Shown here piece after piece: positions 44,901 through 53,149 of a stretch of DNA of 64,000 nucleotides. A model generated the notes under the pieces. That model worked only from the letters and a program-made list of their open reading frames with translations. It had not been told where the DNA came from and did not search any database. The translations under genes and the position numbers were made by a program. This stretch comes from Thiogranum sp963752745 (GTDB lineage: Bacteria > Pseudomonadota > Gammaproteobacteria > DSM-19610), in contig CAVWAK010000012.1 of the NCBI GenBank assembly GCA_963752745.1, forward strand, positions 66,321-130,320. The letters are read 5' to 3'. Within the stretch, counting starts at the first letter, position 1, and the number at the start of each line of letters is the position of its first letter.

Positions 44901-45845
44901 TCAAATGCCCTGCCGGGCACACCAGCCTGGCGTTTGCCGAAGCCCCTCTGCCAACTGGTAACGGGGCTGCCAGTCAACAACGGTTTTCAACGCCTGGTTA
45001 TCGCAAACCCAATCCGGGTGACGCAGCTCGCGCAACTTTTCAGGTGTCAGCATAGGCGCATAGCCCAACAGGCGGCCAAGACTGCGATTAACCCGGGCTG
45101 GAACGTCAAGCATGACCCCAGGCACTTTCAGCGTATGCACACGCCGCTGACACAGTTGCCCAACAGTATTGCTCACATCATCCCAGCTGTATCCACCCGC
45201 CTTGCCATCGTCCAGTGCATAGACGCCAGACGTTGTTACATCCTGTTGCAACCAGGCCAGCACCAATTGTGCGATATCTTCAACATAAATCATCGAGAAC
45301 CGCGCATCCCGCTCACCGAGAACCGGCACAAGACCATGGGACATGAGTTTAAACAGAGGTAATAGCTCGCGATCCCCCGGACCATAAACAGCCGGAGGCC
45401 TTAAAGCCAGCCAGGACAGATCGGTTGCGCACTCCGCCAACAGTTGTTCACTGCGATACTTGCTTTGTGCGTAATATGACAGCCCCGGCTCTCTGGCGGC
45501 TAGCGAAGACAGGTAGAACAGACGCGCGGGGTCTTCAGCAGCTGTCACTGCATTCAGAAGATTTTCCACACCTTCAACATTAACCCGGTCAAAGTCACTC
45601 TGGCGCGCGCCTCTCACTACACCGGCGCAATGAATAACTGCCCCGGTTCCGGCCACCAGCGCAGTGAGCGCCTGCCGGTCATGCAAATCACCCTGCACCA
45701 CTTCTTCCACGCAAGCAGCAAGCCCGTTTATACGCTGCGGAGAACGGGCCAGAATGCGGATACCAAAACCGGCTGCGTGCAATACACGGCATATGGTTTG
45801 GCCGATAAAACCGGTCGCACCCGTGATCGCAATCAGCCTGGACAT
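44901..45845 (-). CDS. NAD-dependent epimerase/dehydratase family protein (CerR-like)
   Basis: 314 residues of extended SDR type. Rossmann motif TGATGFIGQTICRVL (7-21), VIHCAGVVRGARQSDFDRVN, catalytic YYAQSKYRSEQLLAE (Tyr and Lys), and RPPAVYGPGDRELLPL. The C-terminal end has the pattern GYAPMLTPEKLRELRHPDWV, which I associate with ceramide reductase (CerR)-type enzymes of sphingolipid pathways. It follows the fatty acyl-AMP ligase on the same strand, separated by a terminator. A sugar or quinone-related SDR role is the alternative. Confidence 0.8.
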   Translation of the reverse strand: MSRLIAITGATGFIGQTICRVLHAAGFGIRILARSPQRINGLAACVEEVVQGDLHDRQALTALVAGTGAVIHCAGVVRGARQSDFDRVNVEGVENLLNAVTAAEDPARLFYLSSLAAREPGLSYYAQSKYRSEQLLAECATDLSWLALRPPAVYGPGDRELLPLFKLMSHGLVPVLGERDARFSMIYVEDIAQLVLAWLQQDVTTSGVYALDDGKAGGYSWDDVSNTVGQLCQRRVHTLKVPGVMLDVPARVNRSLGRLLGYAPMLTPEKLRELRHPDWVCDNQALKTVVDWQPRYQLAEGLRQTPGWCARQGI

Positions 45846-45880
45846 GAATACATAACACCCATCAGGAGGTTACAGGACAA

Positions 45881-45908
45881 AAAATAACCGGCCTAAGCCG
45901 GTTATTTT
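45881..45908 (-). terminator. Strong terminator after fatty acyl-AMP ligase
   Basis: Perfect 12-bp stem AAAATAACCGGC/GCCGGTTATTTT with a 4-base loop. The minus-strand read ends in a run of T residues, 28 bases after the ligase stop. The arms are A/T-flanked on both sides, so it may work in both directions. Confidence 0.85.
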
Positions 45909-45935
45909 GATAACACCAGAATAACGCGCCAGCAA

Positions 45936-47705
45936 CTAACCTTGCTTAAGCTCCAGCTCGCCACTCATTTCCTCGGCAAGCTTGGCCAGGTCATGAGACT
46001 CTATAAAGTTCTGACGTGCCTTGGAACGCGACAGTTTGCCGGACGAGGTACGCGGCAGGGTATGCAACGGCACCAGCTCCACGAATACATCAATACCAAG
46101 CTCCAGATGTACAAGCCGGTTGAGACGATCAACCAGGCTGGCCCGCTTGTTGGCATCTGCTTCACGACACTGCACGACAAGCACGCAGATCTCTTCGTTT
46201 TCCGGACCAGGCACAGAAAATGCCAGTGCATCACCCATGCGTACCTCAGGCTGATGCTCGGCCAGGTACTCGAGATCCTGCGGCCAGATGTTACGACCGT
46301 TGATAATGATCAGGTCTTTCTTGCGGCCGGTAATAATCAGGCTACCGTCGACCTGGTAACCAATATCACCCGTATTCAGCCAGCCATCTTCAGACAGGCA
46401 GGCTGCCGACTCTTCCGGCGCATTGAAATAGCCGGACATAACGCTGTCACCACGCACGTGTATGGTCCCGCTGTGACGATCCGATAATACTTCACCGGCA
46501 TCATTGCGTATTTCAACTTCGTATTCGGGCAGCGGCTTGCCACACTCGACAAAACAGCGGGCGCGGCCCGGGTTTTCAGACAAGTGTATCGGCAATGCTT
46601 CCTGATGGTCGGAATGATAGTCGCCATCAACGCAGTCGGTGGTATGCCCTTCAAACAGCGGTGAGAAACTGATCGCCAGCGAACATTCGGCCATGCCATA
46701 GCAAGCCAGAAAGGCTTTCTCGCTAAACCCGGCCGGCGCCAGCGCCTCGGCAAAACGCGTCAGCGTTTCCGAACGGATCATCTCCGCCCCTACACCGGCA
46801 ACACGCCAGTGACTCAGGTCGTATTTGCTCGCCTCACCCGGACGTAAACGGCGCGTGCACAGCTCGTAACCAAATGGCGGACTGAAGGAAATCGTCGCCT
46901 TCGTCTTGCTCATCAGGTTCAACCACTGTCGCGGCCGCATGGCGAATTCACGAGTATCGAGGTAATCGACGGACACCTGTGCAGCCACCGGTACCAGTAC
47001 CAGGCCTACAAGCCCCATATCATGATAGAAAGGCAACCAGGACAAGCAACGATCCTGCGGACCAATCTTCACGCCATGGCGGATGATGCCGGCAAGGTTG
47101 CTCATCACCGCGCGCTGTTCAATCACCACACCGCGAGGGAATTTGGTACTACCTGACGTGTACTGGATATATGCGATATCAGCTGCTACGACCGACTCAA
47201 ACTCGATCTCGGCTTCGGGTAACGCATCAAACAGCTCCGGCGCACCAACCAGCTTGAGACCCAGACCTTCGCCTGCTTCTTCGAGGAAAGATGCGTAGCC
47301 GCTCGGCGCCATTGCCACTGAAGCCTTGCTGCTTTCCAGCAAGCCACGCAGCTGCGTCACATAGACGGTGTGCCCGCCAAGGTTAACTGACGCTGGCAGG
47401 GAAACAGGGACAAGCCCTGAATACTGACATGCGAAAAAGAACCGCAGGAAGTCTGGATTGGTTTCTGCCACAAGCGCGACGCGATCGCCCTTAACAAGCC
47501 CCATACCCAGGAGCTTGCGAGCAAGCACGCGCGCTTCTTTGCGCAACTCAGCATATGGCAGGCTGGCATACAGTTCGCCCCTGCCGGTGTAAAAATTTGC
47601 ACCTGTATCGCCCTGGGCCGCATAGTCCAGAGCTTCAGCTAGAGTGGCAAAATCAGCGGCACGAAACGTCAAATTGTGTTCAGTTGGTGTCGATTCAGTG
47701 CCCAA
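45936..47705 (-). CDS. Fatty acyl-AMP ligase
   Basis: 589 residues if started at TTG 47705 (AAAGGGA site 8 bases upstream); a GTG at 47762 gives 608. Adenylating enzyme that activates a fatty acid as acyl-AMP and passes it to a carrier. ATP-binding YIQYTSGSTKFPRGVVIE, later GVGAEMIRSETLTRFAEALA, the FAAL block FLACYGMAECSLAISFSP, and A8 DLIIINGRNIWPQDLEYLAE. The AMP-ligase FAAL class lacks CoA transfer. No PKS or NRPS is present. It could be the acyl ligase of a lipid pathway together with the SDR and the GNAT protein across the divergent region. Confidence 0.9.
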   Translation of the reverse strand: MGTESTPTEHNLTFRAADFATLAEALDYAAQGDTGANFYTGRGELYASLPYAELRKEARVLARKLLGMGLVKGDRVALVAETNPDFLRFFFACQYSGLVPVSLPASVNLGGHTVYVTQLRGLLESSKASVAMAPSGYASFLEEAGEGLGLKLVGAPELFDALPEAEIEFESVVAADIAYIQYTSGSTKFPRGVVIEQRAVMSNLAGIIRHGVKIGPQDRCLSWLPFYHDMGLVGLVLVPVAAQVSVDYLDTREFAMRPRQWLNLMSKTKATISFSPPFGYELCTRRLRPGEASKYDLSHWRVAGVGAEMIRSETLTRFAEALAPAGFSEKAFLACYGMAECSLAISFSPLFEGHTTDCVDGDYHSDHQEALPIHLSENPGRARCFVECGKPLPEYEVEIRNDAGEVLSDRHSGTIHVRGDSVMSGYFNAPEESAACLSEDGWLNTGDIGYQVDGSLIITGRKKDLIIINGRNIWPQDLEYLAEHQPEVRMGDALAFSVPGPENEEICVLVVQCREADANKRASLVDRLNRLVHLELGIDVFVELVPLHTLPRTSSGKLSRSKARQNFIESHDLAKLAEEMSGELELKQG

Positions 47706-48205
47706 AAGACTTTTCCCTTTGAGGTTACTATTCCCAGGCTTCCGCCTAACTGACAGAAACACCCCAAAAAAAGTTCATGCAATTCGTAGTGCAAGAAACC
47801 CGAAGTGGCATTTCAGTGGAAGCCCGATGTAAGTCGTTGTATTTTCCCAACGACAGTTAGTCTACCCTTCGTCCCTACTACTTGGAGGTGCATTATTCCT
47901 ACAATAGGATAAAAACACAATACTTTTTCAATAAAAATTCTGTCTGAAATACGAGTCCAATTACGCCAACAGCGATTTGTCGTATTTTTACGACAATTAT
48001 TACCGACAGTTTTAGGCCTGTCGGGATGGTCGTTTTAACCCGCCACGTCCAGACCTTTACGACCCCCTTAAGCAAGTAGCAGACCAATATTGCTGGCAGA
48101 TGCTGGAATATATGCTTGTGCCGGACCCGGGCCAGGCCTGGTATCTGCTTGCTGGCAGCAACCCCTGCGCACCGGTATCATCGACGCCTGCTCATACACT
48201 GGAAC
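47706..48205. promoter_or_regulatory. Divergent regulatory region with two hairpins
   Basis: Five hundred bases between the ligase (minus) and the GNAT gene (plus) with no supported ORF. AT-rich at 47880-47980. Two perfect stems are seen: TTGTCGTA/TACGACAA (47977-47984 and 47989-47996, 4-base loop) and CCGACAG/CTGTCGG (48003-48009 and 48018-48024, 8-base loop). They could be regulator-binding palindromes for both promoters. No ACP-like gene is hidden here. Confidence 0.45.
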
Positions 48206-49354
48206 ATGGATTCTATGCCGGACAACAAGGATGGCCTGACGGTCCGCGAAGTCACCACGCGCCAGGAGCTGGATGAATTCATCCTTTTCCCGCAAACTCT
48301 GTATCATGATGACCCAAACTGGGTATGCCCGCTCTATTTTGAGCAAAAAGAAAGATTTAGCAAGAAAAACCCGTTTTTTCAGCATGCCCGCTGGCGCGCC
48401 TGGCTTGCCAGCCGGGACGGCCAGCCAGTGGGCAGAATCAGCGCCCAGATCGATCAGTTGCATCAGGATAAATACAAGGATCATACCGGCCATTTCGGCT
48501 TGCTGGAGGCAATCGACGACCCGGAAGTTTTTCAGATACTGTTTTCGGCAGCCGAAAGCTGGCTTAAATCCGAAGGCATGCAGCGAGCGACAGGCCCCTT
48601 TAACTTGTCCATAAACGAGGAATGCGGCCTGCTGATCAAGGGCTTTGATACTCCTCCACGCATCATGATGGTGCATGGGCGCCCATATTACGGGCAGGCG
48701 GTGGAGGCAGTCGGGTACCAAAAAGCCGTTGACCTGATTGCCTACCACCAGCATCCGGACTTCGTGGTACCCAAAGTCATGCAGCGCCTGGTCAAACGGC
48801 TATCGGCACGCGTCACGATCCGCCCGCTGAATCGCAAGCACCTTAAACAGGAACTGGAGCTGTTGCGCGATATTTTTAATGAAGCCTGGTCGGACAACTG
48901 GGGCTCCGTACCCATGACTGAGGCAGAATTCACTGAAATCGGCAAAGTCATGTCGTTGCTAATCAGCGACGACTTTGTGCAGATTGCCGAAGTCGATGGC
49001 GAAGCGGCCGCCATGATCATCTGCCTGCCCAATATTAATGAAGCCATCGCCGACCTGAAGGGCAAGCTTCTGCCATTTGGCTGGCTAAAACTTCTGTGGC
49101 GTCTAAAAGTGCGTTATCCAAAATCTGCACGCATACCGCTGATGGGTGTGCGAAAGAAGTATCACCACACGCCGTTCGGTCCGGCATTGTCCTATATGAT
49201 TACTGATACACTGCGTTACCCTGTGCTGAGGCGCGGCATGCGTGAAATGGAAATGTCCTGGATCCTGGAACACAACAGCGGCATGCGCAATATTATTGAA
49301 TCGCTCGGCGGCGTTGCCTACAAAACCTACCGCCTGTACGAAAAAGCGCTATAA
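48206..49354 (+). CDS. GNAT-fold N-acyltransferase family protein (bCerS-like)
   Basis: 382 residues from ATG 48206 (or ATG 48215). Starts LTVREVTTRQELDEFILFPQ, then HDDPNWVCPLYFEQKERF, FFQHARWRAWLASRDGQPVG, GHFGLLEAIDDPEVFQILFS and GPFNLSINEECGLLIKGFDT. The family is a large, COG-level group of about 370-400 residues annotated as N-acetyltransferase; bacterial ceramide synthase (bCerS) of Caulobacter is a member of this type. C-terminal EMEMSWILEHNSGMRNIIES is a GNAT-like acetyl-CoA end. So it may N-acylate a long-chain base or similar; inference. Confidence 0.8.
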   Translation: MDSMPDNKDGLTVREVTTRQELDEFILFPQTLYHDDPNWVCPLYFEQKERFSKKNPFFQHARWRAWLASRDGQPVGRISAQIDQLHQDKYKDHTGHFGLLEAIDDPEVFQILFSAAESWLKSEGMQRATGPFNLSINEECGLLIKGFDTPPRIMMVHGRPYYGQAVEAVGYQKAVDLIAYHQHPDFVVPKVMQRLVKRLSARVTIRPLNRKHLKQELELLRDIFNEAWSDNWGSVPMTEAEFTEIGKVMSLLISDDFVQIAEVDGEAAAMIICLPNINEAIADLKGKLLPFGWLKLLWRLKVRYPKSARIPLMGVRKKYHHTPFGPALSYMITDTLRYPVLRRGMREMEMSWILEHNSGMRNIIESLGGVAYKTYRLYEKAL

Positions 49355-49365
49355 ACCAAGCGCCC

Positions 49366-50157
49366 ATGACCCCTCAGCAATTTACTGCCGTGATTCTGGC
49401 CGCCGACCGCAATGCCAACGACCCGTTACTGCAAGCTTCAGGTGCTTGCTGCAAGGCAATGGTGAAAATAGATGGCACGCCGATGCTGGAACGAGTGGTT
49501 CACGCACTACTGGAAAGCCAACACGTTGCGCATATTGTAATTTCAGGGCCACAGGAACAACAGTTACCGGGTAGCACGTTCCTCCGCGACGCCCTGGAAC
49601 AGGGGAGCATCCGCTGGCTGCCCCCCGCGGATAGTCCCAGTAACAGTGCCTATCAGGCTATGCAGACTCTGCCTGATACTCCGGTATTGATTACCACTGC
49701 CGACCACCCGTTGCTGCGCGCCGAGATCGTCGATGATTTTGTTGCACGCTCGCTGGAAACCGGCGCGGATGTCGGCGTAGGATTAACCGATTACGCCTCG
49801 ATACATGCACGCTATCCAGCCGCAAAAAAAACCGTTACGCGTTTCCGTGATGGCGGCTACTGCGGTTGCAATCTGTTCACGTTCATGACACCCGCTTCCC
49901 ACCGCGTGGCGCAGGCATGGCGGCGCGTGGAACAGCAAAGAAAGAACCCTCTGCGCATTATCAGTCAATTGGGCTGGTGGTCAGTACTGCGTTACGTACT
50001 TGGCTGGATGACACTGGATCAGGCGCTCGGTGAACTGTCACAGCGCTTGAAAGTCGCTATTGCACCGGTACACCTGCCCTACCCGGAGGCAGCGATCGAC
50101 GTGGACTCGATCGCCGATCAGGAACTGGTCGAAGGCATCACCGGCACCGACAACTGA
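49366..50157 (+). CDS. MobA-like nucleotidyltransferase
   Basis: 263 residues. NTP-transferase start FTAVILAADRNANDPLLQAS (a loosened LAaG..sRmg loop), then KAMVKIDGTPMLERVVHALL, and TTADHPLLRAEIVDDFVARS with the metal-binding Asp. C-terminal part differs from molybdenum enzymes. It starts 12 bases after the GNAT gene, so it is co-transcribed. A sugar- or alcohol-phosphate nucleotidyl donor for a lipid head group is possible. It overlaps the convergent phosphoesterase gene by 40 bases. Confidence 0.78.
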   Translation: MTPQQFTAVILAADRNANDPLLQASGACCKAMVKIDGTPMLERVVHALLESQHVAHIVISGPQEQQLPGSTFLRDALEQGSIRWLPPADSPSNSAYQAMQTLPDTPVLITTADHPLLRAEIVDDFVARSLETGADVGVGLTDYASIHARYPAAKKTVTRFRDGGYCGCNLFTFMTPASHRVAQAWRRVEQQRKNPLRIISQLGWWSVLRYVLGWMTLDQALGELSQRLKVAIAPVHLPYPEAAIDVDSIADQELVEGITGTDN

Positions 50158-51080
50158 TGGCTCTGCAACTGGGTAAATGACCGACTGCCAGCCTGGTAGC
50201 CGCGCACACTGACCTGCATCAACCATGCATCGCCATGGCGCCTGATACGGTAGAGGCGATACTGCGCCTCACGACCGGGTTTATGGCCAATAGCCGACGC
50301 CGACGGGATACCAAACACAGGGATCTCACCTGCTGCATACGGCACCCCGGATTCTGCATTGCGGTGCCCGTGACCATGCAGGATCAACTCCGCGCCTTCT
50401 TCGCCCAGAATACTGCACAGGGCGCGCCCATCTGTGAGTCGCTTGCGCCATTTTTCGTCTTCTTCGCGCGGCGGATGGTGCAGCAGCACCAGGCGAAACA
50501 GGCCCTGCTGCCCGGTTTCATGAAGTATATCAGTCAACCGATCACGCTGTTCTTGCCCAAGCGTGCCAGTAGCCATCAGGGGCGGTGAGGCTACCGCACT
50601 GGACAACCCGATCAGCGCTACGCCATGCCGCACTCGCAAAGATGGAAAGAGTTCTGTGTTGGCATCCCCGGACCGGTAGGCCGGATCGGACTGCATATAG
50701 GGCGCCCACTGCGCGTAAGTGGTATCCCAGGCGGTGCGCACATAAGCATCGTGATTACCGGGGATCACAGTCACCTGCTCATAGGCGCCGAGCCGGTCCA
50801 GCCACAGCCGTGCCTGACGAAATTCCTGCGGCAACCCGACGTGGGTTAGATCACCGGTGATGACGATATGCTCGGGACGCGACCGCTGAAGATCTTCGAG
50901 CAGCGCCTCCAGCACCTCGCTACGGTGCTCGGCGCGCCGTTTACGGTGCCAGGACAGATAACCAAGCATGCGTTTGTTCATCAACTGCCGCCAACGCACG
51001 CCCTGGAGCGTGGTCAGATGAGGATCTGACAGGTGGGCGAAATAGAAACCATCGCGGTCGGGCTGAGCAACTACTGACAT
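50118..51080 (-). CDS. Metallophosphoesterase
   Basis: 320 residues, calcineurin-like. Motifs in order: FAHLSDPHLTT, VITGDLTHVGLPQEF, VIPGNHDAYVRTAW and LILHGHGHRNAES. Similar small bacterial phosphoesterases include UDP-diacylglucosamine and cyclic-nucleotide enzymes; none can be singled out. No signal peptide or membrane helix. Its 3' end overlaps the nucleotidyltransferase gene tail-to-tail. Divergent from the lipid kinase with 64 bases between starts. Confidence 0.88.
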   Translation of the reverse strand: MSVVAQPDRDGFYFAHLSDPHLTTLQGVRWRQLMNKRMLGYLSWHRKRRAEHRSEVLEALLEDLQRSRPEHIVITGDLTHVGLPQEFRQARLWLDRLGAYEQVTVIPGNHDAYVRTAWDTTYAQWAPYMQSDPAYRSGDANTELFPSLRVRHGVALIGLSSAVASPPLMATGTLGQEQRDRLTDILHETGQQGLFRLVLLHHPPREEDEKWRKRLTDGRALCSILGEEGAELILHGHGHRNAESGVPYAAGEIPVFGIPSASAIGHKPGREAQYRLYRIRRHGDAWLMQVSVRGYQAGSRSFTQLQSHQLSVPVMPSTSS

Positions 51081-51144
51081 TTCTTGCTGCCCCGTGTTTG
51101 TTGAATGTCCTGCATTGATTTAGGATGCCGTTGATACGTTTGAA

Positions 51145-52176
51145 ATGATCCCGGCCATAAACGATTCACATCATATTTTGACCGCAAATTCCCGCAATCA
51201 GCGCTTGCCCAGCATAGGCCTCATCAGCAATGCGAACAGCCGACGTAATCAGTCGAAGCTGGGGCGCGTTGACAGCATTGTCGCAAATCACCCGCGCATT
51301 CACCATCGGACGACCCATAGCGAGGATGAGATTCCCGCTGTTCTCAAGGAATTCTCCCAACTCGGTATCGATATTCTCGCCGTCAATGGCGGTGACGGCA
51401 CAACCGCACGGGTATTTGCGAGTTTGCTGGAGGACGATCATTTCACTGATCAGCCCGGGATCATTCTGCTGCCTGGCGGCACAACCAATATGAACGTGGG
51501 GGACGTAGGCCTGCAAGGCTCGCTGACAACCGGCGTACAACGAATGGCCAACTGGGCCCTCCAGGGCGGGGGGAGCATCGAACTGCAGAAGCGCCCGATT
51601 CTCCGTGTTGAGGGTGCCAGCGATGGCAAAGTCGCTTACGGAATGTTCTTCGGCGCCGGCACTATCATCAGTGGCATCGAATACTGTACCGAAAAGATTC
51701 ACACCCGTGGTATTCGTGATGAGCTTGCACCGGGACTGGTCATGCTGCGTACAATTTGGGGCATCGCAAGAAAAGAGCCCTACTTTTCCGATCCAACCGC
51801 AATGGATATCACCCTGGACCACCACGAGACACTGAAGGACCGCCCGGTCGTTCAATTGCTGATTACATCCCTGCAGCGCCTGTTTCTCGGGCTACGACCC
51901 TACTGGGGGCAGGAGCAGGGCGCATTGCACAGCACCTGGATAGAGAAGCCTACTAAAAAGGTTTTACGCGCCTTCCCTGCCCTGATACGCGGCAAGGAAA
52001 ATCGCCACGTTACACCAGAAAACGGCTATTTCAGTCATAATGCAGACCGGATTCACCTATCTATGGATGGCATATTCACACTGGATGGCGAAATGCATCC
52101 TGCCAGTCGTGAATACGGACCATTGACTATCAGCAATGGCGGCACCCTTGAGTTTCTGCGTATAGGCCGTAGTTAA
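51145..52176 (+). CDS. Diacylglycerol/ceramide-type lipid kinase
   Basis: 343 residues. DAGK catalytic domain: SIGLISNANSRRNQSKL near the N-terminus, the nucleotide loop ILAVNGGDGTTARVFASLL and ILLPGGTTNMNVGDVG (the second glycine loop). The PGGTTNM form and the accessory C-terminal beta domain with DGIFTLDGEMHPASREYGPL resemble CpgB-type ceramide kinase of Caulobacter more than soluble DgkB. It phosphorylates a lipid hydroxyl with ATP; the actual lipid is unknown. It starts the run of four same-strand genes 51.1-54.3 kb. Confidence 0.88.
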   Translation: MIPAINDSHHILTANSRNQRLPSIGLISNANSRRNQSKLGRVDSIVANHPRIHHRTTHSEDEIPAVLKEFSQLGIDILAVNGGDGTTARVFASLLEDDHFTDQPGIILLPGGTTNMNVGDVGLQGSLTTGVQRMANWALQGGGSIELQKRPILRVEGASDGKVAYGMFFGAGTIISGIEYCTEKIHTRGIRDELAPGLVMLRTIWGIARKEPYFSDPTAMDITLDHHETLKDRPVVQLLITSLQRLFLGLRPYWGQEQGALHSTWIEKPTKKVLRAFPALIRGKENRHVTPENGYFSHNADRIHLSMDGIFTLDGEMHPASREYGPLTISNGGTLEFLRIGRS

Positions 52177-52179
52177 CCA

Positions 52180-53133
52180 GTGAACGCGAAAGAACAACTA
52201 AAACCATTGGCGAATGCCGTCACACAATTGACTCCGGCACCCGATCACCCGGCGTTACGACATCTCGTCGAGTCACTGAAACACCGATATAAAGATTGCG
52301 CCGCCTCAATCCTGTTTTACGGCTCCTGCCTGCGCAGCGGAGACCCTTATGACGGTCTTGTTGATTTGTATCTGATTGTCGATAACTATCGCTGCGCTAA
52401 CAGCGGTGTCGCCGGGGCGTTCTGGAACTGGCTCTTGCCACCCAACGTGTTTTACGCAGAATTTCCTTATGAGGGGAAAACCATACGCTGCAAATACGCC
52501 TTGCTTACACCAGATGACTTTGACAAAGGTACATCGCCCCGCTGGTTCCATTCCTATTTATGGGGCCGATTCAGCCAACCCACGGCCATCGCCTGGTCCC
52601 GGGATACAGAAATTCAAAGCCGTGTCGCGACCTGCATGGCACAAGCTATCGTTACTCTTCTAAACCGCGCGCTCCCCAGCGTACCGCCCAAGGGCTCGGC
52701 GCAATCGCTTTGGCAGGATGCACTCAAGCTTAGCTATGGCACTGAGCTGCGCCCCGAATCACCAACACGGGCGCAGCAGCTGGCGGCATACAACGCTGAT
52801 TATTACAGCACTGTCACCGAACTGGCCGCGCCACTGCTAAGCCGCAACTTTACCTTTTCACCTGACAGCGGCTATACCTTTCAGGACGATAAACACAGGC
52901 GCATGCTAAACAGGCTGGGCTGGCGCCTGCGCTCACTACAGGGGAAGTTGCTATCACTGGCCCGCCTGAGCAAAGCCCTGTTTACTTTTGAAGGCGGCCT
53001 CGACTACATTGCCTGGAAGCTAGAGCGCCACTCCGGTCAGACGGTAGAAATACCGGACAAAGTCCGGCGCTACCCTTTGCTTTTTGTATGGGGCATGGTC
53101 TGGCGCCTTTATCGGCGCGGGATATTCCGCTGA
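52180..53133 (+). CDS. Pol-beta-like nucleotidyltransferase, possible Tam41-type
   Basis: 317 residues from GTG 52180, 3 bases after the kinase stop. The motif FYGSCLRSGDPYDGLVDLYL followed by IVD matches a pol-beta fold GS...D.DlyvV arrangement and resembles the Tam41/Mmp37 (mitochondrial CDP-DAG synthase) pattern. The middle has SPRWFHSYLWGRFSQPTAIA. Little else is recognised. Because it directly follows a lipid kinase, it could make a CDP-lipid from the phosphorylated product. That reaction is inference. Confidence 0.6.
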   Translation: MNAKEQLKPLANAVTQLTPAPDHPALRHLVESLKHRYKDCAASILFYGSCLRSGDPYDGLVDLYLIVDNYRCANSGVAGAFWNWLLPPNVFYAEFPYEGKTIRCKYALLTPDDFDKGTSPRWFHSYLWGRFSQPTAIAWSRDTEIQSRVATCMAQAIVTLLNRALPSVPPKGSAQSLWQDALKLSYGTELRPESPTRAQQLAAYNADYYSTVTELAAPLLSRNFTFSPDSGYTFQDDKHRRMLNRLGWRLRSLQGKLLSLARLSKALFTFEGGLDYIAWKLERHSGQTVEIPDKVRRYPLLFVWGMVWRLYRRGIFR

Positions 53134-53149
53134 ATGTTTCAACAGCGAC

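Noticed and set aside
50118..50157. 40-base tail-to-tail overlap as a possible antisense control
   Set aside because: Overlapping convergent ends are common and no structure or promoter supports a regulatory role.
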